From Labia minor (lineage: Eukaryota; Arthropoda; Insecta; Dermaptera; Spongiphoridae): a DNA stretch of 64,000 nt. The stretch's first letter is position 1. Every line of letters begins with the position of its first letter. Of the stretch, positions 24,893 to 35,515 are shown in pieces. The notes below the pieces were generated by a model. It had not been told where the DNA came from. It saw only the letters and a program-made list of their open reading frames with translations, and did no database searches. The translations under genes and the position numbers were made by a program. The DNA is taken from NCBI GenBank assembly GCA_963082975.1, contig OY720345.1, forward strand, positions 17,386,491 through 17,450,490, written 5' to 3'.

Positions 24893-25168
24893 ATCCTACA
24901 CAAGGGTGGTGCTTCTTATATTAAGTTGGTTAAATGGATGGAAGTGTTGATTGATCAGTACAACGGATTCACTCAATCCTTAACTTTATTTTCTTGATTG
25001 GAGGTCGCTACCTCTTATTTCAAGTAGCTTCATTATTTTGATCATATAGGCTGGGTAGACCTCGTACGGATGGACTCCAGCTAGAAAGAAATTTCTTTGC
25101 CAGATCTAGGACATGAACCAAGAACCACGATGTTGGGAATCAAACGTGTTTCCCACCACACTAGAAAT
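24893..25168 (-). mobile_element. tRNA-derived SINE, copy 1
   Basis: Read on the minus strand it begins with a decayed tRNA-like head (GTGGTTCTTGGTTCATGTCC in the box-B region). The body is shared with 46800-47063, including CTAGCTGGAGTCC and CTTGAAATAAGAGG-like segments. More diverged than the second copy. Confidence 0.5.
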
Positions 25169-25202
25169 TAAATTTGAATTTGAGATTTCAATGAGTAAAA
25201 TA

Positions 25203-25872
25203 CTTTTTTACTATCACGAAAATTTTCGATGTCGAGATTTTGATGTTTTTATAAGTTTTGAAGGTCCCTGAGTCATTTTCACTTGGTCTGTGTGTGTGTG
25301 TGTGTGTATGTAGAATACGCAAAAACGGTTTGAGCTAGAATAATGAAATTTGGTATACGGGCATTATTCAAAATTCGTAGTTTTCTATCAACTTCTGAGA
25401 AATGTAACTCATCCGGAAGAGGGTCATTACCTACCATGTTTTCATTTTTTTTCCTCTAAACTGACCGTAAAAATAAAGATATATGTTTGATAGTTTTTCA
25501 CATAATTTGTATAAAACTGCTATATATAGAATTTCAGCTTGATTGAATCGCCGTACCGGAATCAATTTTTTAAATTTTTTAACACATTGACTGCACGTAG
25601 TGTCATCAACAAAGAGCCAAACGCACGAATTAATTTTTAAAATTTTTAAATTTTGACTTAAAAATGAGAAGAAAAAGGTTTTAAATTTAAATTTAATATA
25701 TGTTAATTAATTAATTTAATTGAATAACAATACTATACTGTAAATTTAAATTGTTTAATAAATTAATCCAATTTAATTATACTTAATTTACAATTTAATT
25801 AATTAAATTTAATTTAAATATAATATATGTTAATTAATCCAATTCAAATTTGCGAGACACTCCTGATTTTTA
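25203..25872 (+). mobile_element. Helentron-like element, family B, copy 1
   Basis: Contains the family's CACGAAAATTTTCGATG start, a (TG)n tract at about 25290-25307, ACGCAAAAACGGTTTGAGC followed by ATGAAATTTGGTA, and GCTTGATTGAATCGC. It ends with a GCGAGACACTCCTGA remnant. Other copies at 29228, 29998, 42250, 49937 and 54145. Confidence 0.6.
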
Positions 25873-26440
25873 AAATTGTTAAATCCTCCTAAGTTTACTG
25901 GAAGGGGAATTGAATTACTCGTAAAGAGAAAAATATTATGAAGAAAATTGTGACTAATCTATATAATTAATCATAACAAACGTTTAAGTTTGTATTTACC
26001 TCATGACAAAATTGGACTTTTTCTATGTGGTTCAGGAGAATTCAAATTTCCTGGCAGCATTAATCACATACATATTTGTGTTTTTGATGGTGTAATAATC
26101 GAAATGCACATCAAGGAAATATCAAGCTTGAATTCAACTTGCAATTTCAACAAGTGTTTTAATTAAAAATTATATTTATTAAGGTTTATCCCTCTTTTAA
26201 AGATTTAATTTATATATTAATATATTAAATAATACTCGATGAGAGAAATTCGTTTATATGAATGAAAATTAAATTAAATTGTATGTCAATATCATTCACA
26301 ATGTTTATTTTTATTAAATACGTATTTCATAGATTATTGAATTTTGAAATATTAATAGTTGATTTTGATATATTATTATTTATTTGTTTGTTTTATGTAA
26401 TAAATCAATTATATTAATAATCTATTATAGGATTTATGCA

Positions 26441-27060
26441 AAAGAAGACTTTGATCTATAATATTACCAGTACCTGGTTTACCGAGTCGAGGCTCGGTAC
26501 TTTAAAAAAATTATTCCTTATGAACTATGAATAATTAAGATTAAGATTATTATTTGAAATATTAACGAAAAAATATATGAAACAATTTCAAATAATTTTT
26601 AAAAAAACATAAATTAAAAAAAAAATAGTCATAAAACATAAACGTGCACTGAATGACGGCCTGTGGATTTAACATAATATATATTTCGTAGTTTTATTTT
26701 ATTTATATTTATAATATTTTGTATTTAAGGAAGCGCTGTTTGACGTAGTTGCTGACGTCATTCTAAATTTCCTATTTTAAATTAAGAAAAAACTAATAAA
26801 GATGATTTTTCCCAGATCGATTTTTCTTTATAAAAGAAGTATGGCCTTTGAAAATAACATAATATATATTTCGTAATTTGATTTTATTTATATTTATAAT
26901 ATTTTATGTTTAAGAAGGCGCTATCTGACGTAGCTGCTGGCGTCATTAAATTTCCTATTTTAAATTAAGAAAAAACTAAACAAGATGATTTTTCATAAGG
27001 CTGAAACCAATACAGATCAATTTTTCTTTATGGTGTGAATTTAAAAAAAATCCTTCCTGC
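26441..27060 (+). repeat. Family D interspersed repeat with internal tandem duplication
   Basis: Starts near a hairpin ACCGAGTCGAGGCTCGGT. A unit of about 185 bp is repeated in tandem: AACATAATATATATTTCG at 26671 and again at 26856, each with GACGTAGYTGCTGRCGTCAT. A second, reversed copy lies at 60440-61880. The AAGAAAAAACTAATAAAGAT block is shared with family A, so the two are related. Confidence 0.6.
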
Positions 27061-27079
27061 GGTTTAATATTTCAAAAAT

Positions 27080-27112
<33 letters not shown>

Positions 27113-27236
27113 CTAAGATTAGATTTAATATTAGCATTACAGTATATATACTTATATATACCTGTACTTATATATAATCTATCTATATATTTTTTTAATG
27201 CACTTTTTTATTTAGAAATGCATTTTTGTCGTTGTT

Positions 27237-27460
27237 GTAGATATTCAGATGTGCAGGTTGCAGAAGTCGTCCACCGGTCTTGTTCGGGGTCAAACACCTA
27301 ATGGCTCGTTGTGAAACTGCGGATAGTCGTTGATCGTTCATCGTCCATCGTTTCTCCGTTCAAGGACAGCCGCGGAAGGGGAGCATCGGCGCCACTTGAG
27401 ACCGCCCATTTCATTTTCTTCAATATCTGTTGGGGAAAAGGGGAAGGATAAGTCTCAAAC
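27237..27460. promoter_or_regulatory. Isolated GC-rich island, possible promoter or 5' exon
   Basis: A block of about 50% GC in a roughly 25% GC neighbourhood, with no repeat signature and no second copy in the window. It lies about 2.7 kb upstream of the first LIM-gene exon found, on the expected side for its promoter. No long conserved frame is visible. The assignment is inferred from base composition and position. Confidence 0.3.
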
Positions 27461-27858
27461 TCAAAAATCTAGTGTGAACATCATTCTCCTTTCATTTACG
27501 AAATCTCATAATTAAATATGAAAAAAAAAAATAATGAACACTCCCCACCTCCAACCCATCATTTACAAAAATCCAACAACAAGAAAATAAAAATAAAATA
27601 AATAATTAATGATAATTTAATAAATTTATTATTTATTTTTAATGATTATTTATTATATATATATTGATTAATTATCATTTATGTATGTGGTATATATTTT
27701 AAAATACATTTTTTGAAAACTAAAATAAACAAATTTCAAAATTTATTTCAATTATTTCAAATCTAGTTTATAAATTTATAAAGAATGATAAATGGGTCTT
27801 TGAAAAATAGTTTTTTTTTTAAACTTCTATGTTTATGGGTTTTTTATTAAAATTTGAA

Positions 27859-27903
<45 letters not shown>

Positions 27904-28499
27904 CTTTTTAATACTAAAATTCTGAAATTTGTGTAATTATATATGTTTACCACACCAAAGAGAATAAAATATTTATTTTATATTGTATATACATATTTTT
28001 ACTATAGTAGAGGTAGGCAAAACGGTTCCTTTCCAGGAACCTGTTCCTCGCATCTATTTCTCCCTTTGGAATAGTTAGATCATCAAAATAAGAAGATAGA
28101 GTAGCAAAATTTCGTGAAGATAGATCTTGAATGGATAATAAATGAATTCTAAAGGAGTAGGGGATCGTGAACGCTTAGAACTTTTGACTGTATTTATTTT
28201 ATATATTTTTTAATTGATCTTTGATTCTTTTGCAGAATTTTTAACATCAGATTATCAACATTTTACATTATTTTGAGATAATATTAAAGTATAATTTTTA
28301 ATTACTTATACTTATTCTTTATATTAATTAATAAATATATTTAGTGGTTTTAATTTTAGTTTTGGGGGGGGGGGTATTGTATAATATCTAATTAACTTAA
28401 TATAATAAACATTAATTTTATATCATTTTTTATATTTAAATAATTATAACAGAAGCATGAAATGGATGAAAAAAAAAAATCAATTAATTAATAGGCGGA

Positions 28500-28885
28500 C
28501 AAAAAGAGGTTGCACTCCCCTGAGAAAACAAAATATTCAATTTCGTTGAGAAGAATAGAATCAAAATTTTAAGGTGCAAAATGTAGAATTTGAAAATCGA
28601 GAAAAATTCAAATACTTGTTTTATAATCACGAATATTAAATTAGAATTTCAATCGGGTAACGACTATCATCTAGTAGAGAGGCTCATTTTCTTAAAATTA
28701 TTATCTAAGGATATCAAAAATAAAATATTTAATACAAATATTTTCTCGGTTATATTATATGGGTTGTGAGGTGTGGTCCATGACATAGTAGGACGAGAAT
28801 AGGTTGAAAGTATTTGAAAATATATTTTTTTGTAGCATCCATGGGCCGAAGAAGGATGTATTCACTGGAGAATGGCATCCTATAA
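28500..28885 (+). pseudogene. LINE 3' fragment
   Basis: Plus strand frames resemble the multi-copy LINE: KLEFQSGNDYHLVERLIFLK, then a decayed VILYG-CEVW block and GPKKDV/GEW-like remnants. It ends abruptly where a mariner fragment starts (28903). Confidence 0.6.
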
Positions 28886-28902
28886 ATAATAGAGATGTAT
28901 TT

Positions 28903-29085
28903 ACGAGGTCTGTTCAAAAGAAAAGGTGAATTTTGAATTTTCGCGGGCTGTGTATATTTGAGTATCGAAATTATGTTGGAACACATATGTTTCTGATATG
29001 TTGACATTATCAGCCATTTTGGATTAGTAGTTTATTTATGACAACTGAAAAAGTCAACCACGTTTTTGTGTTTTCTTCGATTTTT
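28903..29085 (+). mobile_element. Mariner 5' end fragment
   Basis: Carries the same 5' terminal repeat (CGAGGTCTGTTCAAAAGAAA) and ~180-bp leader as the mariners at 22298 and 56572. It is cut off at TTCTTCGATTTTTTTTTGCG, before any transposase sequence. Confidence 0.75.
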
Positions 29086-29227
29086 TTTTGCGCCACTTTA
29101 GTGTTTATTTTTTTTTCCTTAATATTGTACATAGATTTATCAGTATAGTTATATTTCTTATTTAAGAATAATTTATTTAATATTATTTTTGTTTAGCAAA
29201 TTAAAAGCATCATTTTATGATTAAAAA

Positions 29228-29495
29228 AATCTGGAGTGTCTCCACTCGACTATCTCGCAAATTTGAATTAGATTAAGTAACATATATTATATTTAAATTA
29301 AATTTAATTAATTATAAATTATAAATTAAAAATAATAAAGAATATTTATTAAACCAGCGCGTGTTTGGCTTTTTGTTGATGGCACCACGTCACGTGTTGG
29401 CGCGTGAGATTTGCAGTGTTAAAAAATTAATTCCAGTATTTTAACCGATTCAATCAAGCTGAAATTCTATGTATTCTATTTATAAAAATTTTTAA
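29228..29495 (-). mobile_element. Helentron-like element, family B, 3' fragment
   Basis: Inverse of the family B 3' half: CTGGAGTGTCTCCACTCGAC with the 3' hairpin, ACTATCTCGC, and the GGCACCACGTCACGTGTTGG block. The microsatellite half is missing. Confidence 0.65.
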
Positions 29496-29997
29496 CCATC
29501 TTTAAGAAATTCATTTTTTTTTTAGATTTTTTACATTTCTATTTTCATGATAATCCTATTAGAAAAAAATAAAGAATGAATCGCTATTGTTTGTCTTATT
29601 CTAATTATTTTTCGAATTAACAATAGCAATATACCTACACCTAAATTTTTTCAGTCAATCAGTTATGGATTAACACAGAAGCAAGTTGTATTTTAAATTT
29701 CACGAGAGCGAATGGAATTCAAGATTGATAATGAACAATTTCCCTCTCTATCGCTCTTCAAATTACTAAACCTTAATTATAGAAATAGTTTTAATAATTT
29801 GTTTCTCATTCACTATACTTGCTCAATTATTCCCAATTGGAACCATTATTATATTAAAACATAAACTCATTCACTTTTTTTAAAGGGTCAAAATTAAATG
29901 AAACTTTCATTTTATCATTAACTTCAACTCTTAATTTAATCATTTAATAGGATCCTTTTAGCATATCTTATTTTCTTATCTATCTAGTTTTTTTACT

Positions 29998-30596
29998 AAC
30001 TCGCCAGAGATAGTATTTCGATCACGAAAATTTTCGATGTTGAGCTTTTGATGTTTTTATACGTTTTGAAGGTTCCTGAATCATTTTCACTAAGGTTGAG
30101 AAAAATGTCTGTGTGTGTGTATGTATGTAACCAAGATTACGCAAAAACGGTTTAAGCTAGAATGATGAAATTTGGTACATGGGCATTATTCAAAATTCCT
30201 AGTTTTCTATCAACTTTTGAGAAATGTAGCTCAACCGGAAGAGTGTCATTACCTACAACGTTTTGATTTTTTTTCTTCTAAAGTGACCGTAAAAATAAAG
30301 ATTTATGTTTGATAATTTTTCACATAATTAATAATTGTATAAAACTGCTATATATAGAATTTCAGCTTGATTGAATCGCTGAAAGTACCAGAATTAATTT
30401 TTTAACACTGCAAATCTCACGCGCCAACACGTGACGTGGTGCCATCAACAAAGAGCCAAACATGCGCTGGTTTAATAAATATTATTTATAAATTTTAATT
30501 TATAATTTAATTAATTAAATTTAATTTAAATTAATATATGTTATTTAATCCAATTCAAATTGCGAGATAGTCGAGTGGAGACACTCCAGATTTTTT
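29998..30596 (+). mobile_element. Helentron-like element, family B, best-preserved + copy
   Basis: Runs from a CGCCAGAGATAGTATT start to GCGAGATAGTCGAGTGGAGA and CACTCCAGA. Near the ends ACTATCTCGC-type and GCGAGATAGT sequences are inverted. The 3' end has a GAGTG-GAGA-CACTC hairpin. A short TG tract (30110-30125) is followed by ACGCAAAAACGG and ATGAAATTTGGTACATGG. Non-coding. Confidence 0.65.
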
Positions 30597-30639
30597 TTAT
30601 TATAAAATTATTTTATCCCTTCTAAAAAATAAGATTTGT

Positions 30640-31000
30640 CGAGGTAAAATAGGTATTTGTTTGTCAGATGATTTCAGTCAAATCTCTTCCCGCTGTGCCA
30701 TTTCTTCAGGTTTGGATACAAGAAATAGTCACTCGGGACAAAATCCGGAGAATAGGGCAGATGAGGCAATTCATATTCCAATTCATGATTCTTCATTAAA
30801 ATTCACTTTTTGCCATTTTCTTCTCCAATCACGAGGTAGTCTGCAATTAATGGATGCCAAACAAAAACTAAAACACCCAGCTTACTCGAATTTTGACAGG
30901 TATCAGCTCATAGTTGCCTGCTGACAGAAGTAGTGTTCCCATTTCATTTAAGAGACGAGAAATCGAAAAAAATCACGGACTTATTGGCCTGCTCTCGTAT
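30640..31000 (-). mobile_element. Internally deleted mariner, second family, copy 2
   Basis: Reading inward from 31000 on the minus strand: CGAGAGCAGGCCAATAAGTC, the leader, then GATTGGAGAAGAAAATGG joined directly to the ELEYELP-type transposase block. This is the same join as in the copy at 23257. The rest of the 3' end is missing. The frame on the opposite strand is an artefact. Confidence 0.7.
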
Positions 31001-31536
31001 CTTTTAAATAAAAATTTTCAAGTATTTATTTAAAAAAAGATATAGTCTTATAATTTTCAATTTTATTTATTAAAATTGTATTATAATCAATTAATCAAAT
31101 ATCTATAATATAAAACAAAGTTGTAGAGATTGTAATAAATGAAAGGAGATATAAATATGTCAAATAATGACCCTACCTATTTTCTATTGCTTTATTTTTC
31201 TTTCTTATGACAAATGAGAAAAGAAAATAATACATAAAACTCATTGATACTTCTAATAAATAGAAATATTAATTAAATTCGATTTTAATTATTTTAATTG
31301 ATCTGTTTTGAAAATAAAAAAAAATAAAATTATAAACATTCTATTAATATATACTTATCTATTGTGTGTATATGAAAGGAAGTTATAATATTTGTTAACT
31401 ATTTACACATTAAAGTTAAATTTGAATTTATTAATTACAAATAATATGAATTATTTTTATATGTTAAGGAAAAAATAATAAATCATTAATATCACATTAT
31501 TATGGATCAAATTGCGCCATATTTTGATAAGATATA

Positions 31537-31589
<53 letters not shown>

Positions 31590-32470
31590 TATAATCTCTT
31601 TTTCTCATAGTTATTCTCATAGTTATTGTGAAATATTTCGATAGAAATAAAAATTACGTATATGATTGACTCAAAAAATAAAAATTCAAGATTTCTATAT
31701 TAATCTTTTATAATTTCTTATTTATATTACGTGTTTAAAATAATTAATGAAATTAAGGGAAGAGAGAAGAGTATATATATATATATATTAATATATATTA
31801 GTTGAGCGTTGTTTACAACCCTTTTCTACGGATTACTAAACCTATAAATTTATAAATGATCGTTTATATTGGTTTCTCATACAAATTATTTCAATGCCGG
31901 AAGAAATCAATTTACAAATGATTTAATAGATTTTTATGACTAGATGTGTTTTCTGTTGTATTTGAAAGATGGCAAATTTAAATATACAAAACACATGTTC
32001 ATCTATGGAATTTCCTTTATCGTTTTCCAGGTGTCATTTCTTATCCCGTTAAAGGTTGTTTTTTTTTCTGCGAAAACATTAACGTGATCAACCATCACTG
32101 TTTTATTTTGGCAATAATTTAAAAATAAAAATATCTTCTTCTTATCATAGATATAAATAATACTGGATTATTTTATTTTATTTATTTTTTTTTTAACATC
32201 TGCATCAAACAAATATTAATATTTTAAATTAAGGAAGAAGATAGAAGTGCTTCGAAGGTATTCTAAACATTTAAAAGGATGTTGATTTTTTTTTCAAAAT
32301 TCAGGAGTGGATGCGTCATTTGAAAACTTAAACATACCTGTATATTATAAATAAAATGTATAATAATAAATTCAAATAATTAATTAGAAAATTTGATTAT
32401 GTTCGATGTGAAGAGATACAGAAGTTTATATACATAGTTCATTCTTTCTTTATACTTTATAGACCAGATT
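31001..32470. other. AT-rich intergenic DNA with (AT)n tract
   Basis: No gene or recognised repeat family. Holds a pure (AT)n run at 31540-31586 and a shorter one near 31775-31790. Confidence 0.5.
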
Positions 32471-32650
32471 TAGGGTGACCAGACGTCCCGTTTTTAGGTG
32501 CTCTATCCCGGTGTCACAGTCTATTGTTCCGGTTATAAAAATTTAGGACATTTCCGACTATTTTTTCTAAATTTTTTTAAATTGGTCCTAAAAAAATGGT
32601 AAAACGTTTTCGGGACTAGGCTCTTAAAAATTTTCGACATTTTTTTCCTA
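32471..32650. mobile_element. Truncated TAGGGTGACCA MITE
   Basis: Starts TAGGGTGACCAGACGTCCCG and follows the 19810 and 48631 copies in inverse order, then degrades near 32650. No right-hand target duplication was found. Confidence 0.6.
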
Positions 32651-33039
32651 AATTTTTTCAATTTTTCATTTTTCCAACAATTCTTACCATTTACCCTCTT
32701 TTTTATGAAATATATTTACATTAAATTAAAATTAAATCACATTCGGCAAACAATTTTAAATTTAAATTGAACCATTTGCATTAATACGCCACCTCCTTGT
32801 TTTTTTTTTCAAAATATGATAATTTCATTAATGAACTTCTTACTGATAGATTTATAATTTTTTTTTTTTAAATTTTCATTAAGATCTTTGAATAAAATTA
32901 AGCTTATTGATTTAATAGAATTAATAGAATTAAACTTATTAATTCGATTTAAGATGTATTCTAAAACACCACTAATTTTAAAAATTAATATTTGTTTATT
33001 TTATTTTATTTTAATATGTATTTTATTTGAAATAATTTG

Positions 33040-33200
33040 CAGTAGAGCGCTCACCTCTGCACTCCCCGCTCGCCCCTCTCCATGCCCCTCCGCCGCCTGA
33101 ACTGACCGCCACAAGCCGGCCGGCTGACTCGAACGATTCAGTTCCCCTCAGTTACCCTTCGTTGGTGCCAGTTGGTGCCTGTAAGACTCTAAGCGGCCTC
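33040..33200 (+). promoter_or_regulatory. GC-rich island with a consensus splice donor, possible first exon
   Basis: A C-rich block (CTCCCCGCTCGCCCCTCTCC, AAGCCGGCCGGCTGACTCG) in AT-rich DNA. It ends near GTGCCT/GTAAGACT, a good donor on the + strand. Exon-like stretches follow at about 34114-34200 (donor CTCCGAG/GTCAGTG) and near 34378. No protein could be read, so this may be a 5' UTR or a non-coding RNA. Confidence 0.3.
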
Positions 33201-34525
33201 TCCACTGAAATCATCCCTTAATCAGTCGCTAATCAAGAATTAATTGTAATTTTATTATTTATTTTTATTAATTAAAAGGAAGATTAGTGAACTTTAAAAA
33301 AAAAAATATTTCAATAAAAATTAAATTTTATAAAGTGCATTTTTTTAATTTTTTATTCATATACCCAAATAAATTTATAAATTTTTCATTCAAATCTTTG
33401 AAAATAATCTTAAATATCTATCAGATCTCATTAATTAAATTTTATTAAAAGTTAAATTAAAATTATTTAAAAATTAAAAAATCATATACAAAATTTTATT
33501 TTTCTTTAAATATATTTATTAAAATATTTTTTATATTTCAATATATATATTAATCCTATTAAAAACTTATTTATTTAAAAAATATAAAGGTGTGCTGATT
33601 ATTTTCAAACTTCATATAATATAATTATAAATCAAAAAAATATAAATTTCTTATATTCATATGGGAATATATAATTTTAAATATTCTATATATTCTTTCT
33701 AATCTAATTATCGCTCACACCGTTCCTTTCAAATCTCATATGAATATTGTTTTGTCAATTTCATATTATTATAACACTTTTGAAAAATGAATAATATTAC
33801 TATTACCTATATATCAATTAAACAGAATAAAATCTTCGTGAAATTAATAATATAATCATAATTAGTTTTCTGATGTTTTCTAAGATATTTTTATTATATG
33901 TCTATAAAATGCGTATTATAACTTATTATAATCATGGTTCTATATAGGATGTAAAATAATTTTAGTATTTTAATATTACAGAAATAAGATAATATTTTTA
34001 AAAATCTATACACTTTTTTAATCCTATTAATATTATTTATTTATTTATATCTTATTTTTTTATTTCCTGTATATAATATAATATCTAATCTTACTTATTT
34101 TCTTTATCGAGGCGAGAGTGATGGACATCAATTCAAGTCTACGAGCTGTTCTTCGAGTTTAATCTGCGAGAAATATCAACCCTTTATTAACTCCGAGGTC
34201 AGTGTTTATTATTAATTTTATTTTTAATTCAATTTAAAATTTATTGATTATAAACTAATAAGTTATTTTTCTTCTTCTATTTCATGTTTCAATCTTCGTT
34301 CCTGCTACTGAATGTTGATTCGAATTCTTGATTATCTTCTCCATCCTTCATGACGATGAAATGATTTAAATACAGCTCTCCAAATGTAAGTAATAATCGT
34401 TATTTATTTAGCATGGCGCACTTTAAAATAGAAAATGTAAATATAATATTTAAAGTAAAGTTTAATATAATATAGAAAGTAGAATTAAATTACAATGATT
34501 TTTTGCTTTTGATAATATTCATTAG

Positions 34526-35471
34526 TGTAAAGGATGACTAATCGAGCCCCACGTTGGGCGCCACTTTGTAAGGATGACTAATCGAGCCAAACGTTGGGCT
34601 GCCACTTTATAAGGAGGACCGTTTCAAGTTGGGGTCACTTTGTAGACGATCCTCTTACGTTGTGTGCCAATTTATAAGGGGATCTAAGTATGGGGCACTT
34701 GTAATGATCCACGATGACCGCGAACTGTTAATTATGTTAAGTTAATGATGGGCGCCAACTTTGGATATCCCAAAGTATAAAATAGTGTTGAAAAATTAAG
34801 GGAAAAGGGAAAACACAATAATAATGTTCACATTAATTTACTTTAATTAAATAGATAAAAAAATTAACAAATTAAATATACAAATTTTAAATAGAAAAAA
34901 ATAAGAAAATGTAATTCACTATTGTCACTGGAATTAGCAGAAATAATTATCACAGGGGGTGATGATAAGGATTATACACAAATAATTATATCACGGGACG
35001 TGATAAGTATAGGTTATATCAGGATGATATCACTTGTTCGACTGTATCACAGGGTGTGATAAAAATGATTATATACAAAATAATTATATCACGGGACGTG
35101 ATAAATACCAGGTCATATCGGGATGATATCACTAGTTAAACTGTATCACAGGGTGTGATGATAAAAATGATTATATACAAAATAATTATATCACGGGACG
35201 TGATAAATACAGGTCATATCAGGATGATATCACTCGTTCAACTGTCCATTCTCAACTGTCTAAAAATATTACAACTTGGAGGGATGATTCCTCCCCTTAA
35301 GTGAAATATAATATCTATATATATATATTACATTTTAAGAATAATGCGACCAAATAACTTTGTTAATAAAATAGGGGAATAGAAAAACAAAATAAACTAA
35401 AAAATAGATAAACAAAATAAAATGTATAATAAAAAAAAATAACTAAGAATATAAATACTTTGTCCGTTACA
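34526..35471 (-). repeat. 3' LTR (element sense is minus)
   Basis: 946 bp. In element sense it starts TGTAACGGACAAAG after the polypurine tract and ends in a ladder of PBS-like repeats before TTTACA. It includes a ~100-bp tandem repeat (about 34989-35250) built from TATCACGGGACGTGATA and TATCACAGGGTGTGATA palindromes. Confidence 0.93.
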
Positions 35472-35483
35472 TCCTCCCCCTCT
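35472..35483 (-). promoter_or_regulatory. Polypurine tract
   Basis: In element sense AGAGGGGGAGGA directly abuts the start of the 3' LTR, the position where plus-strand DNA synthesis is primed in LTR elements. Confidence 0.75.
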
Positions 35484-35515
35484 GATTCCGAGGTCTTTTG
35501 ATTGAGGGATCAGCC

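Noticed and set aside
30661-30924. 87-codon plus-strand frame
   Set aside because: Antisense to the deleted mariner, whose coding sense is minus.
34950-35250. Regular palindromic repeats as a CRISPR array
   Set aside because: The genome is eukaryotic, spacers are themselves repeated between units, and the array lies inside an LTR.
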